A DNA stretch of 63,381 nt from Pelagimonas sp. (GTDB taxonomy: Bacteria; Pseudomonadota; Alphaproteobacteria; Rhodobacterales; Rhodobacteraceae), in NCBI GenBank assembly GCA_025210265.1, contig JAOASD010000037.1, positions 1 through 63,381 on the forward strand, given 5' to 3'. Within the stretch, counting starts at the first letter, position 1. Every line of letters begins with the position of its first letter. The position numbers and the translations under genes are program-made. Shown piece by piece: positions 55,792-63,381 of the stretch. The notes beneath the pieces were generated by a model, which worked only from the letters and a program-made list of their open reading frames with translations, had not been told where the DNA came from and did no database searches.

Positions 55792-55815
55792 TCCCGCAAC
55801 AAAACACAGCAATTC

Positions 55816-55847
55816 TGCCCGTCAGGAATCCCTGACTGGGCGGTTTT
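55816..55847 (+). terminator. Terminator of the ycjX operon
   Basis: CTGCCCGTCAGG-AATC-CCTGACTGGGCGG followed by TTTT, 25 bases after the stop. Confidence 0.75.
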
Positions 55848-55935
55848 GTGCTGTGGGATTAAGATGAGGATAGACTTTCAGACCACACCATTTTTCGCAT
55901 TCTTTTTAGAATGGCTTTTCAGATTGGATCTTTTC

Positions 55936-56397
55936 ATGTCCATGCTGTCACATGCCGCAGACTGGCTGCAGCTGATGCTGGGCGCGGATCTGCTTCGCTG
56001 GCTTGGCGTTTTGGGTTTTTGCACTTATGTGGGCCTTTACACCTGCCTGTCGCTACAGATCCTGCATTCCGGCAACTGCCTGTATTTTATCGGCAATATC
56101 TGCGCAGCCTCCCTGGTTTTGCTCAGCCTCAGTCAGGATTTCAACCTGGCCGCGGCACTGATCCAGGGGTTCTGGATCCTGATGGGCGTGCCAGCGATCG
56201 CACTGCGCCTGCTGCGCCACAGCAAAGCCCGCCGCGCTACTCAAGATGGCGCAGCGGTGGCAGCAGATCGCCACAGACAAGCCGCGTCAGCAGTTCCTGC
56301 GCTGCGGGGATCTGTGAGATCGGGAAGAGCACCCGGTCGCGCAGCTTGGGCAGCGCGGGGCTGTCGGATTGGTACAGCGGCGTCAACACGCGGCTGA
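55936..56397 (+). CDS. CBU_0592-like small membrane protein with 3' end overlapping an antisense gene
   Basis: 153 aa from ATG 55936 (an ATG at 55864 is also in frame; neither has a strong RBS). Residues 15-95 fit the CBU_0592-like family: LLRWLGVLGFCTYVGLYTCL, GNCLYFIGNICAASLVLLSL and NLAAALIQGFWILMG. Residues from about 100 on are an Arg/Ala-rich tail (RRATQDGAAVAADRHRQ) that is the reverse complement of the monooxygenase gene's end, so it may be an accidental extension. The real product could be shorter. Confidence 0.6.
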   Translation: MSMLSHAADWLQLMLGADLLRWLGVLGFCTYVGLYTCLSLQILHSGNCLYFIGNICAASLVLLSLSQDFNLAAALIQGFWILMGVPAIALRLLRHSKARRATQDGAAVAADRHRQAASAVPALRGSVRSGRAPGRAAWAARGCRIGTAASTRG

Positions 56398-57445
56398 TCC
56401 ATTGATAGGCTGCCACATGACGCCGCCGCGCCGCAGACAGCAGACGGATCGCGTGATCCATATCCCCCGCCGCATCCCTCAGCGCGCAGACCAGCGCCCA
56501 GGCATCCAGCAACGCCATATTGGCCCCCTGCCCCAGCTGCGGGCTGGCCCGGTGGGCCGCATCGCCGATATGCACAATGCCACGCCCATGCGGCTGGCGC
56601 AGCGTGCCATGGGAATAGCGCGCCATGACCATCTGTTCCGGTGCTGTGATCTGATCGGCAAAAGGCGCAAAACCGGGCCAGAGCGCACTGGCCTCGTCCT
56701 GCCAGGCCGCGACCCCCGCCTCGCTCCAGCGGGCATATTCATCATTGCGCAGCGACCAGAAAATCGCAGCGGTTTTGCTGTCATCGCGTCTTGGCGTTGT
56801 CGTCACAGCCCCCTGCCGCCCGAGTGGCAAAACGCCGATCATGCGGCTGGCGTGACGATAGACCTGCCGCAATTCGCCCCGCTCCAGATCCGTGTCCTCG
56901 GGCCAGCGCACCGTGCCCCATAGCGCGCCATAGCCCAAAGGCCGTGCCCGCAGCGCAGACAGCGGCGACCCGGCCCCGCAGGCATCCACGATCAGATCAA
57001 ACGGGCCTTCGCGCCGACCGTCGCGCATTTCAACCCAGCCATACATAGCCGACGCGACCTCATGCCCTGGCATCAGAACCGCACCGGCCTCCTGCGCGCA
57101 GACCAGTAGCGAGTCAAACAACACAGAGCGGTGCAGCGCCATGCCAAACCGCGGCGCGCCCGGCGCATCATAGGTCACATCCAACACGCGCCGACCGGCC
57201 TCGGCGGAATGCCCCAGCAACCGCCAGATCCGGTTGGCCCCACCCACGGCGGCCTCGAACGCGCCCAGCCGGCTGAGAACCGCCTGACCAACAGGTTGAA
57301 TCACCAATCCCGCCCCCAGCGGCGCCGGGGTTTTGAACCGATCGAACAGAACAACACGATGTCCCGCCTGTGCCAGCCCTGCAGCAGCGGCCAGACCGCC
57401 GATCCCGGCACCGGCCACGGCGATCTGCAATCTCTGCGACGCCAC
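56237..57445 (-). CDS. FAD-dependent monooxygenase (salicylate/UbiH type)
   Basis: 402 aa from GTG 57445, with GGAGGAG upstream; the frame runs back to 57484. FAD motif AVAGAGIGGLAAAAGLAQAG, DG-type IVDACGAGSPLSALRARPL, and GD motif GIVHIGDAAHRASPQLGQGA. Aromatic hydroxylase family; substrate not inferred. Convergent with the small membrane protein, overlapping 161 bases. Confidence 0.85.
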   Translation of the reverse strand: MASQRLQIAVAGAGIGGLAAAAGLAQAGHRVVLFDRFKTPAPLGAGLVIQPVGQAVLSRLGAFEAAVGGANRIWRLLGHSAEAGRRVLDVTYDAPGAPRFGMALHRSVLFDSLLVCAQEAGAVLMPGHEVASAMYGWVEMRDGRREGPFDLIVDACGAGSPLSALRARPLGYGALWGTVRWPEDTDLERGELRQVYRHASRMIGVLPLGRQGAVTTTPRRDDSKTAAIFWSLRNDEYARWSEAGVAAWQDEASALWPGFAPFADQITAPEQMVMARYSHGTLRQPHGRGIVHIGDAAHRASPQLGQGANMALLDAWALVCALRDAAGDMDHAIRLLSAARRRHVAAYQWISRVLTPLYQSDSPALPKLRDRVLFPISQIPAAQELLTRLVCGDLLPPLRHLE

Positions 57446-57594
57446 TTTTAGTCTCCTCCGGGCACAGCTAAGGGCGCAGGGCAAAATTTCTCAAGGCGCA
57501 GGTCGTCGCAGGGGCAATTGCGCTCATATCAGGGAAATCGTGACCAAAATCGGGCAATACAAGGCGCAAAAGACCGGGAACAGTCCAGGCCGGA

Positions 57595-58002
57595 TCACCG
57601 CAAAAGGGGAATCCCGCTGGCATCTTTCACCGGTTCGACCACACCGGCCCGCAGGCTGGCCCCGATGCGATGGGCAAGGGCCGACCAGGCGCGGGCCTGA
57701 TCTTCGCGCAGCTCGCGCGCCAGCACGCTGTCAAACAGCCCCAGCCACGGGTCGAACATGCCGGGGCGGACATTGCCCGCGCGCCGATGCACCTGGAACG
57801 GGTTTCCATCATAAGAGCGTTCATTCAGGATCGCATTGGCCCAGAAATCGACGATCTTGGCCTCATGTTCAGGCCAGTCCGTCACATGCGCCGCAAAGAC
57901 CGGCCCCAGCCCCGGATGCTGCCGGATCGCGGCGTAAAACGTGGCCACAACCTGTTCGATCTCGGGGCGGGTTATGTCGAATTTCGGTCCGATGCCCGGC
58001 AT
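57595..58002 (-). CDS. Group III truncated haemoglobin
   Basis: 135 aa from ATG 58002 (AAAGGAGCC). Globin segments ATFYAAIRQHPGLGPVFAAH, DFWANAIL, and the proximal-His region FQVHRRAGNVRPGMFDPWLG. These proteins bind O2 or NO; the role is unclear. ACATACATATGTGT at 58047-58060 lies upstream and is a small near-palindrome, possibly a regulator site. Confidence 0.82.
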   Translation of the reverse strand: MPGIGPKFDITRPEIEQVVATFYAAIRQHPGLGPVFAAHVTDWPEHEAKIVDFWANAILNERSYDGNPFQVHRRAGNVRPGMFDPWLGLFDSVLARELREDQARAWSALAHRIGASLRAGVVEPVKDASGIPLLR

Positions 58003-58338
58003 GGCGGGGGCTCCTTTTGCGACGTGTCGCGCGTTGCTGATCCGACATACATATGTGTGCCGCAAAACGCCATGTCCAGAGGCGGCATCACAGCGCAGAA
58101 AGGCGCTATTTACCCCCGCCCCAAGCCAGCCTATAAGCCATGCCCAAGATGACGGGTTTTGTGCAGATTATTCGAATTATATCCCCGGCGCCTTGAGCAA
58201 TCAGGGCCGCCGGGCAAAGGCGCATGGGTGATCCGCGCCGTTTTTCAGCACTGCGCCCGGACCGGGGCCTTTCCCGGCAAAACGCAGCGCATCGCACACC
58301 GCACCACAGACATTCCAAGCATCACGGATGACACGGCC

Positions 58339-61242
58339 ATGACCGATCAGACCCCCGAATACAAAGACACGCTGAACCTGCCCAAAACCGATTTCCCCAT
58401 GCGCGCAGGCCTGCCCAAGCGCGAGCCCGGCTGGCTCGACCGCTGGGCGAAAATCGGCGTCTATGACCGCCTGCGGGAAAAGCAGGGCCGCGCGCCCTTT
58501 ACCCTGCATGATGGCCCGCCCTATGCCAACGGCCACCTGCATATCGGCCACGCGCTGAACAAGACGATCAAGGACATGATCGTGCGCAGCCACCAGATGA
58601 TGGGCTTTGATGCGCGCTATGTGCCGGGCTGGGATTGCCACGGTCTGCCCATTGAGTGGAAGATCGAAGAACAGTACCGCAAGAAAGGCAAGAACAAGGA
58701 CGAGGTCGACGTGGTCGATTTCCGTCAGGAATGCCGCAAATTCGCCGAGGGCTGGGTCGACATCCAGCGCGAGGAATTCAAGCGCCTGGGCATCACCGGC
58801 AACTGGGATGATCCCTACCTGACCATGGCCTATCACGCCGAACGCGTGATCGCCGAGGAATTCATGAAATTCCTCATGAATGGCACGCTGTATCAGGGCT
58901 CCAAACCCGTGATGTGGAGCCCGGTGGAAAAGACCGCTCTGGCCGAGGCTGAGATCGAGTATCACGACCACAAGAGCCACACGATCTGGGTGCCCTTCCG
59001 CGCTGTGAATGGCACGGGCGATCTGGAGGGCGCGCGGGCCGTGATCTGGACCACCACCCCCTGGACCATCCCCTCGAACAAGGCCGTCGCCTTTGGCCGG
59101 GGCATTGCCTATGGCCTCTATGAGGTCACTGGCACGCCCGAGGAATGCTGGGCCAAAATTGGCGACCGCTATCTGCTGGCCGATGCGCTGGCGGCGGACG
59201 TGCTGGGCAAGGCGCGGCTTGAGGATGGCATGTGGCAGCGCCTGCGCGATGTCTCGGCTGACGAACTCGACGGGCTGACCCTCGCCCACCCCTTTGCCGG
59301 TCTGGATGGCGCCGATGGGTTCTGGGATTACGACGTCCCGATGATCGACGGCGATCACGTGACCGATGATGCGGGCACGGGCTTTGTGCACACCGCGCCC
59401 AGCCATGGTCAGGAAGACTATGAGGCCTTTGTCGCCCGCAACTGGATCGACCGCATGACCCACAATGTGGGTGAGGAAAGCGAATACCTGCCCCATGTGC
59501 CCTTCTTCGCCGGGCTGCGCGTGCTGGATCACAAGGGCAAGGAAGGCAAGGCCAACACCGCCGTGATCAACAAGCTGGTCGAGGCCGGTGGCCTGATCGC
59601 GCGCGGTCGTATGACCCACAGCTATCCGCATAGTTGGCGCTCCAAAGCTCCGGTGATCTATCGCAACACGCCGCAATGGTTCGCCAGCGTGGATCGCGAG
59701 GTCGGCGATGGACAGGACGAGATGGGCAAAACCATCCGCCAGCGCGCCCTGAACAGCATCGACCAGCTGGTCAAATGGTGGCCGCAGGCCGGGCGCAACC
59801 GTCTGCATTCCATGATGGAGGCCCGCCCCGACTGGGTTCTGTCGCGCCAGCGCGCCTGGGGCGTGCCGCTGACCTGCTTTGTCAAGAAAGACACGCTGCC
59901 CACCGACCCGGATTTCCTGCTGCGCGACCCGGCTGTGAATGCCCGCATTGCCGAGGCGTTCGAAGCCGAGGGCGCGGATTGCTGGTATCTGGATGGCGCC
60001 AAGGCGCGGTTCATCGGCGACGCCGCCAACCCTGACGAGTACGAGCAGGTGTTTGACGTGCTGGATGTGTGGTTTGACTCTGGTTCGACCCATGCCTTTG
60101 TGCTGCGCGACCGCGAAGACGGCACCGAAGACGGCATCGCCGATGTCTATATGGAAGGCACCGACCAGCACCGCGGTTGGTTCCACAGCTCGCTGCTGCA
60201 GGCCTGTGGCACCAAGGGCCGCGCGCCCTATCGCAACGTGGTGACCCACGGGTTCACGCTGGACGAAAAGGGCAACAAGATGTCCAAAAGCCTCGGCAAC
60301 ACCATCGTGCCCGAGGCGGTCGTCAAGCAATATGGCGCGGATATTCTGCGCCTCTGGGTGGCGCAGACCGATTACATGGTCGACCAGCGCATCGGCCCGG
60401 AGATCCTGAAAGGCGTGGCGGACAGCTATCGCCGCCTGCGCAACACGCTGCGCTACATGCTGGGCGCTGTGGGCCACTTTACCGAGGACCAGCGCGTCGA
60501 TCCCGCCGACATGCCGGAACTGGAACGCTATGTGCTGCACCGTCTGGCCGAGCTGGATACCCAGGTGCGCAAAGGCTATGCCGAGTTCGATTTCCAGGGT
60601 GTCTATCAGCAGGTGTTCAACTTCTGCACGCTGGAACTGTCGGCCTTCTATTTCGACATCCGCAAGGATGCGCTGTATTGCGATGGCGACACGCCGCGCC
60701 GCCGCGCCGCGCGCACAGTGATGGATCTGCTGTTCCACCGCCTGACCACCTGGCTGGCCCCGATCCTGGTCTTCACCATGGAAGAGGTCTGGCTGGAACG
60801 GTTCCCCGGCGATGACAGCTCGATCCATCTGCAGGACATCCCGGACACGCCCAAGGACTGGCTGAACGAACCGCTGGCCGCAAAATGGCAACAGGTGCGC
60901 CGCGCCCGCCGCGCCGTGACCGCCGCGCTGGAAGTGCAGCGGACCGACAAGGTGATCGGTGCCTCGCTAGAGGCCGCGCCGGTGGTGCATGTGCGCGATG
61001 CCGAGATGCTGGAGGCGCTGAAATCGGTCGATTTCGACGATGTCTGCATCACCTCGGACATCGTGCTGAGCGGCGACCCGATGCCCGCCGAGGCCTTCCG
61101 TATGCCGGAGATCGAAGGCGTGGGCGTGGTGTTCGAAAAGGCGGCAGGCGAGAAATGCCAACGCTGCTGGAAGATCCTGCCCGATGTGGGCCAGTTCGCC
61201 CATGCAGGCACCTGCAAACGCTGCAACGACGCGTTGGGCTAA
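58339..61242 (+). CDS. ileS: Isoleucine--tRNA ligase
   Basis: 967 aa from ATG 58339; the frame is open to 58159. Catalytic HIGH-type GHLHIGHALNKTIKDM near residue 70 and KMSKSLGNTIVPE near residue 650, CP1 editing domain with GTGFVHTAPSHGQEDYE, and a C-terminal zinc finger CQRCWKILPDVGQFAHAGTC. It charges tRNA(Ile). Class I synthetase of normal length. Confidence 0.98.
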   Translation: MTDQTPEYKDTLNLPKTDFPMRAGLPKREPGWLDRWAKIGVYDRLREKQGRAPFTLHDGPPYANGHLHIGHALNKTIKDMIVRSHQMMGFDARYVPGWDCHGLPIEWKIEEQYRKKGKNKDEVDVVDFRQECRKFAEGWVDIQREEFKRLGITGNWDDPYLTMAYHAERVIAEEFMKFLMNGTLYQGSKPVMWSPVEKTALAEAEIEYHDHKSHTIWVPFRAVNGTGDLEGARAVIWTTTPWTIPSNKAVAFGRGIAYGLYEVTGTPEECWAKIGDRYLLADALAADVLGKARLEDGMWQRLRDVSADELDGLTLAHPFAGLDGADGFWDYDVPMIDGDHVTDDAGTGFVHTAPSHGQEDYEAFVARNWIDRMTHNVGEESEYLPHVPFFAGLRVLDHKGKEGKANTAVINKLVEAGGLIARGRMTHSYPHSWRSKAPVIYRNTPQWFASVDREVGDGQDEMGKTIRQRALNSIDQLVKWWPQAGRNRLHSMMEARPDWVLSRQRAWGVPLTCFVKKDTLPTDPDFLLRDPAVNARIAEAFEAEGADCWYLDGAKARFIGDAANPDEYEQVFDVLDVWFDSGSTHAFVLRDREDGTEDGIADVYMEGTDQHRGWFHSSLLQACGTKGRAPYRNVVTHGFTLDEKGNKMSKSLGNTIVPEAVVKQYGADILRLWVAQTDYMVDQRIGPEILKGVADSYRRLRNTLRYMLGAVGHFTEDQRVDPADMPELERYVLHRLAELDTQVRKGYAEFDFQGVYQQVFNFCTLELSAFYFDIRKDALYCDGDTPRRRAARTVMDLLFHRLTTWLAPILVFTMEEVWLERFPGDDSSIHLQDIPDTPKDWLNEPLAAKWQQVRRARRAVTAALEVQRTDKVIGASLEAAPVVHVRDAEMLEALKSVDFDDVCITSDIVLSGDPMPAEAFRMPEIEGVGVVFEKAAGEKCQRCWKILPDVGQFAHAGTCKRCNDALG

Positions 61243-61266
61243 GCGCCAGGTAGATCGAGAAAATAG

Positions 61267-61296
61267 AAAAGGCGGGGATCTACCCCGCCTTTTTTC
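61267..61296 (+). terminator. ileS terminator
   Basis: AAAAGGCGGGG-ATCTA-CCCCGCCTTTTTT, 24 bases beyond the stop. Confidence 0.9.
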
Positions 61297-61332
61297 GTCA
61301 GTACACACTGTTGTTTGCAACGGTTATTCAAT

Positions 61333-61380
61333 GCCTTTGTCCGGCCTGCGGTCGGGGCCTTTGTCCGGCCTGCGGTCGGG
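61333..61380. repeat. Perfect tandem duplication of 24 bases
   Basis: The 24-base unit beginning GCCTTTGTCCGGCC and ending TGCGGTCGGG occurs at 61333-61356 and 61357-61380. A partial copy, CGCGGTCGGGG, follows at 61414-61424. Region 61297-61547 has no gene I credit. Confidence 0.85.
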
Positions 61381-61486
61381 CAGCCCCCAAAGGGCGGGGG
61401 CTTCTCCCCCACCCGCGGTCGGGGATGGCCCTTTGCGTTCAAACGCAACCTATCCGTTGAACGCCGCGCCCCTTGCCCCCAAAAAG

Positions 61487-61518
61487 AAAAAGGCGAAAGG
61501 GATCCCCTTCCGCCTTTT
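61487..61518 (-). terminator. Terminator of nqrF
   Basis: On the minus strand AAAAGGCGGAAGGGG-ATC-CCTTTCGCCTTTTT is an almost perfect stem with a T tract, 30 bases after the nqrF stop. Confidence 0.75.
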
Positions 61519-61547
61519 CAATCTCATCTAGGGACAGCCCCCGCAGC

Positions 61548-62771
61548 TTAGCCGCCAAAGTCATCCAGCATGATGTCTTCGCGATCCACGCCCAGTTCCA
61601 GCAGCATGTTGATCACCGACTGGTTCATGATCGGCGGGCCACACATGTAGAATTCGCAGTCTTCCGGGGCCGGGTGGTTCTTCAGGTATTCTTCGAACAG
61701 CACGTTATGGATAAAGCCGGTATAGCCTTTCCAATCGTCCTCGGGCATCGCGTCGGACAGGGCGACATGCCATTCAAAATTCGGGAACTCCGCAGCCAGC
61801 TGGTCGAAATCCTCGACAAAGAACATCTCTTTCTTGGACCGCGCCCCGTACCAGAACGAAATCTTGCGATCCTTGTTCTTCAGGCGTTTGAGCTGATCAA
61901 AGATGTGGCTGCGCATGGGCGCCATGCCCGCACCACCACCGATAAACACCATTTCCTTTTCCGTTTCACGGGCAAAGAATTCACCGAACGGACCAGAGAT
62001 CGTCACCTTGTCACCCGGCTTCAGGTTAAAGATGTAGGACGACATCTGACCGGCAGGGATCCCGGTGGACCCCGGAGGCGGCGAGGCCACACGGACGTTG
62101 AGCATGATCATGCCCTTTTCATCCGGGTAGTTCGCCATGGAATAGGCGCGCTCGATCGGCTCAGACACTGTGGAGTCATACTGCCACAGGTTAAACTTGT
62201 CCCAATCTTCGCGGTATTCTTCCTGCACGTCGAAATCGGTGTATTTCAGCTTGTGCGCGGGGGCTTCGATCTGGATGTAGCCACCGGCACGGAAATTCAC
62301 ATCCTCGCCTTCGGGCAGTTCCAGAACCAGCGCCTTGATGAAGGTTGCGACGTTTTCGTTGGAACGCACGGTGCATTCCCACTTTTTCACGCCGAACACC
62401 TCTTCGGGCACTTCGATTTCCATGTCCTGCTTGACCGCGACCTGACAGGACAGACGGTCGCCACAGGCGGCTTCGCGCTTGGTGATGTGGCTTTCCTCGG
62501 TGGGCAGGATGGACCCGCCGCCCGCGTGGATTTTCACCCGGCACTGGGCACAGGTGCCACCACCGCCACAAGCCGACGGCACGAACAGCTTCTGTTCCGC
62601 CAGCGTTTGCAGCAGCTTGCCACCGGCAGGCACCGACACCGTCTTTTCACCATTGATGGTGATGTTGACATTGCCCGTGCTGACCAGTTTCGAGCGCGCC
62701 GCCAGAATAACCCCAACCAGCGCCAGAACGATCAGCGTGAACAGGAAGATGCCAAGACCAAAAGTTGCCAT
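61548..62771 (-). CDS. nqrF: Na+-translocating NADH:quinone reductase subunit F
   Basis: 407 aa. One N-terminal helix ([20 protein letters not shown]), then a [2Fe-2S] ferredoxin domain with Cys68, 74, 77 and 109 in [12 protein letters not shown] and RLSCQVAV, then FAD domain ([13 protein letters not shown]) and NADH domain ([37 protein letters not shown]). It is the NADH-oxidising entry subunit, at the cytoplasmic face of the membrane. nqrE is 12 bases upstream. Confidence 0.97.
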   Translation of the reverse strand: MATFGLGIFLFTLIVLALVGVILAARSKLVSTGNVNITINGEKTVSVPAGGKLLQTLAEQKLFVPSACGGGGTCAQCRVKIHAGGGSILPTEESHITKREAACGDRLSCQVAVKQDMEIEVPEEVFGVKKWECTVRSNENVATFIKALVLELPEGEDVNFRAGGYIQIEAPAHKLKYTDFDVQEEYREDWDKFNLWQYDSTVSEPIERAYSMANYPDEKGMIMLNVRVASPPPGSTGIPAGQMSSYIFNLKPGDKVTISGPFGEFFARETEKEMVFIGGGAGMAPMRSHIFDQLKRLKNKDRKISFWYGARSKKEMFFVEDFDQLAAEFPNFEWHVALSDAMPEDDWKGYTGFIHNVLFEEYLKNHPAPEDCEFYMCGPPIMNQSVINMLLELGVDREDIMLDDFGG

Positions 62772-62783
62772 GATCCGCCCCCC

Positions 62784-63381
62784 TTACAGTTTGACGCCCG
62801 AGAAGGACATGAAGGCCATCGCCATCAGCCCCGCGGTGATAAAGGTAATCCCCAATCCCTGAAGTCCATCAGGAATGTCGGAATATTTCAGCTTTTCGCG
62901 CACACCAGCCATGGCGGTGATCGCCAGCGCCCAGCCAAAGCCAGAGCTGGCCCCGTAGGTCAGGCTTTCGGCAAAGTTGTAGTCGCGCTCCACCATGAAC
63001 AGCGAGCCACCCAGGATGGCGCAGTTCACCGTGATCAGCGGCAGAAAGACTCCCAGCGCGTTGTAGAGCGGCGGGAAATACTTATCGAGCACCATTTCCA
63101 GGATCTGCACCAGCGCCGCGATGACGCCGATATAGGAGATCAGACCAAGGAAGGTCAGGTCCACATCCGGGAACCCGGCCCAGGCCAGCGCACCGGGCGC
63201 CAGCAGATAGGTCAGGATCAAGTTGTTCGCCGGAACCGTGATCGCCTGCACGATCATCACCGAGATGCCGAGGCCGATCGCCGTAGAGATCTATTTGGAC
63301 ACCGCGATAAAGGTACACATGCCCAGGAAGAAGGACAGCGCCAGGTTCTCAACGAAAACCGCTTTGACTGCGAGTGAGATG
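62784..63381 (-). pseudogene. nqrE: NQR subunit E, interrupted by an in-frame TAG and cut by the window edge
   Basis: Reading from the right edge the frame gives ISLAVKAVFVENLALSFFLG then MCTFIAVSK, a TAG stop at 63291-63293, then [17 protein letters not shown] and the rest through [20 protein letters not shown] to FMSFSGVKL. Known NqrE proteins have SKK here, so the stop replaces the second lysine; AAG to TAG is a single base. Downstream residues (158 aa from ATG 63260) are intact and the frame is kept. The first few residues lie beyond the window. The gene is either a recent pseudogene, a sequencing error, or read through. NqrE is one of the three membrane subunits that hold Na+ channels. 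Confidence 0.85.

Noticed and set aside
58201-60891. 896-aa open frame on the minus strand across ileS
   Set aside because: It is the reverse of a clear isoleucyl-tRNA synthetase gene; high GC makes long antisense frames common. No RBS or domain.
61184-61531. 115-aa open frame over the ileS end and tandem repeat
   Set aside because: Begins inside ileS in another frame, spans its terminator, and has no RBS.
61473-63377. 634-aa open frame antisense to nqrF and nqrE
   Set aside because: Composition is low-complexity His/Arg/Gln; the opposite strand carries nqrF.

Overview
The window looks like chromosomal DNA of a GC-rich alphaproteobacterium of the Rhodobacteraceae/Roseobacter group. The signs are the gene repertoire (NAD-dependent formate dehydrogenase with a fused NuoE-like N-terminus, a DUF1127 protein, Na+-NQR, a DUF2282/DUF692/DUF2063/DoxX bufferin operon, and the ~59-aa membrane protein usually mis-named 'CTP synthetase') and the densely packed, often ATGA-overlapping operons. 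I see no transposase, integrase, phage module, CRISPR array or tRNA gene. This is core-genome sequence with accessory patches.

Layout. 0-6.2 kb: 5' end of a formate dehydrogenase subunit, an AlkB-like hydroxylase/desaturase, LysR and DUF1127 divergent pair, a BI-1 family membrane protein, an RTX protein and rpmG. 6.3-6.7 kb: RNase P RNA on the minus strand. 6.8-17.1 kb, all minus strand: an alpha/beta hydrolase lacking the usual nucleophile serine, two tandem LysM plus solute-binding fusion proteins, methyltransferase and SnoaL-like genes, a protein of unknown function, and a tight six-gene operon (two hydrolases, a histidine phosphatase, a VOC protein, an unknown and an M15-like protein). 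17.2-20.0 kb: tag-like glycosylase and thrS. 20.5-23.1 kb: bufferin operon. 23.2-27.2 kb: Spx/ArsC-like protein, cold-shock protein, metR/metF divergent pair, SDR. 27.3-31.7 kb: glutaryl-CoA dehydrogenase, GABA/5-aminovalerate-type aminotransferase, XRE-cupin regulator and class III CoA-transferase, which read together as a glutarate or 5-aminovalerate degradation locus. 31.8-33.5 kb: type II-like sulfide:quinone reductase with a small membrane partner. 33.6-37.8 kb: arsenic operon (ArsR-arsenate reductase fusion, GAPDH, a DUF1036 secreted protein, ArsJ). 38.1-41.5 kb: a large propeller-RTX-VWA protein. 41.5-45.7 kb: DUF1353 lipoprotein, LMW phosphatase, sirtuin, PCuAC copper chaperone and rpmB. 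45.9-58.0 kb: meaB, hrpB, argF, argD, truA, a ycjX-GNAT-ycjF operon, a flavin monooxygenase and truncated haemoglobin. 58.3-63.4 kb: ileS, nqrF and the nqrE 3' portion.

Most notable: (1) nqrE carries an in-frame TAG at 63291-63293, replacing the second lysine of the conserved SKK segment, so the Na+-NQR subunit is broken or the base is wrong. (2) A cysteine-rich DUF1036 secreted protein sits inside the 1-arseno-3-phosphoglycerate arsenic operon. (3) Two tandem paralogues fuse a peptidoglycan-binding LysM domain to a periplasmic solute-binding domain with no permease nearby. (4) Convergent gene ends carry arrays of small perfect AT-rich hairpins of shared design. (5) The bufferin operon and a PCuAC/DUF2946-like pair give two separate copper-handling loci. 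Everything functional here is read from sequence by eye; no search was run.
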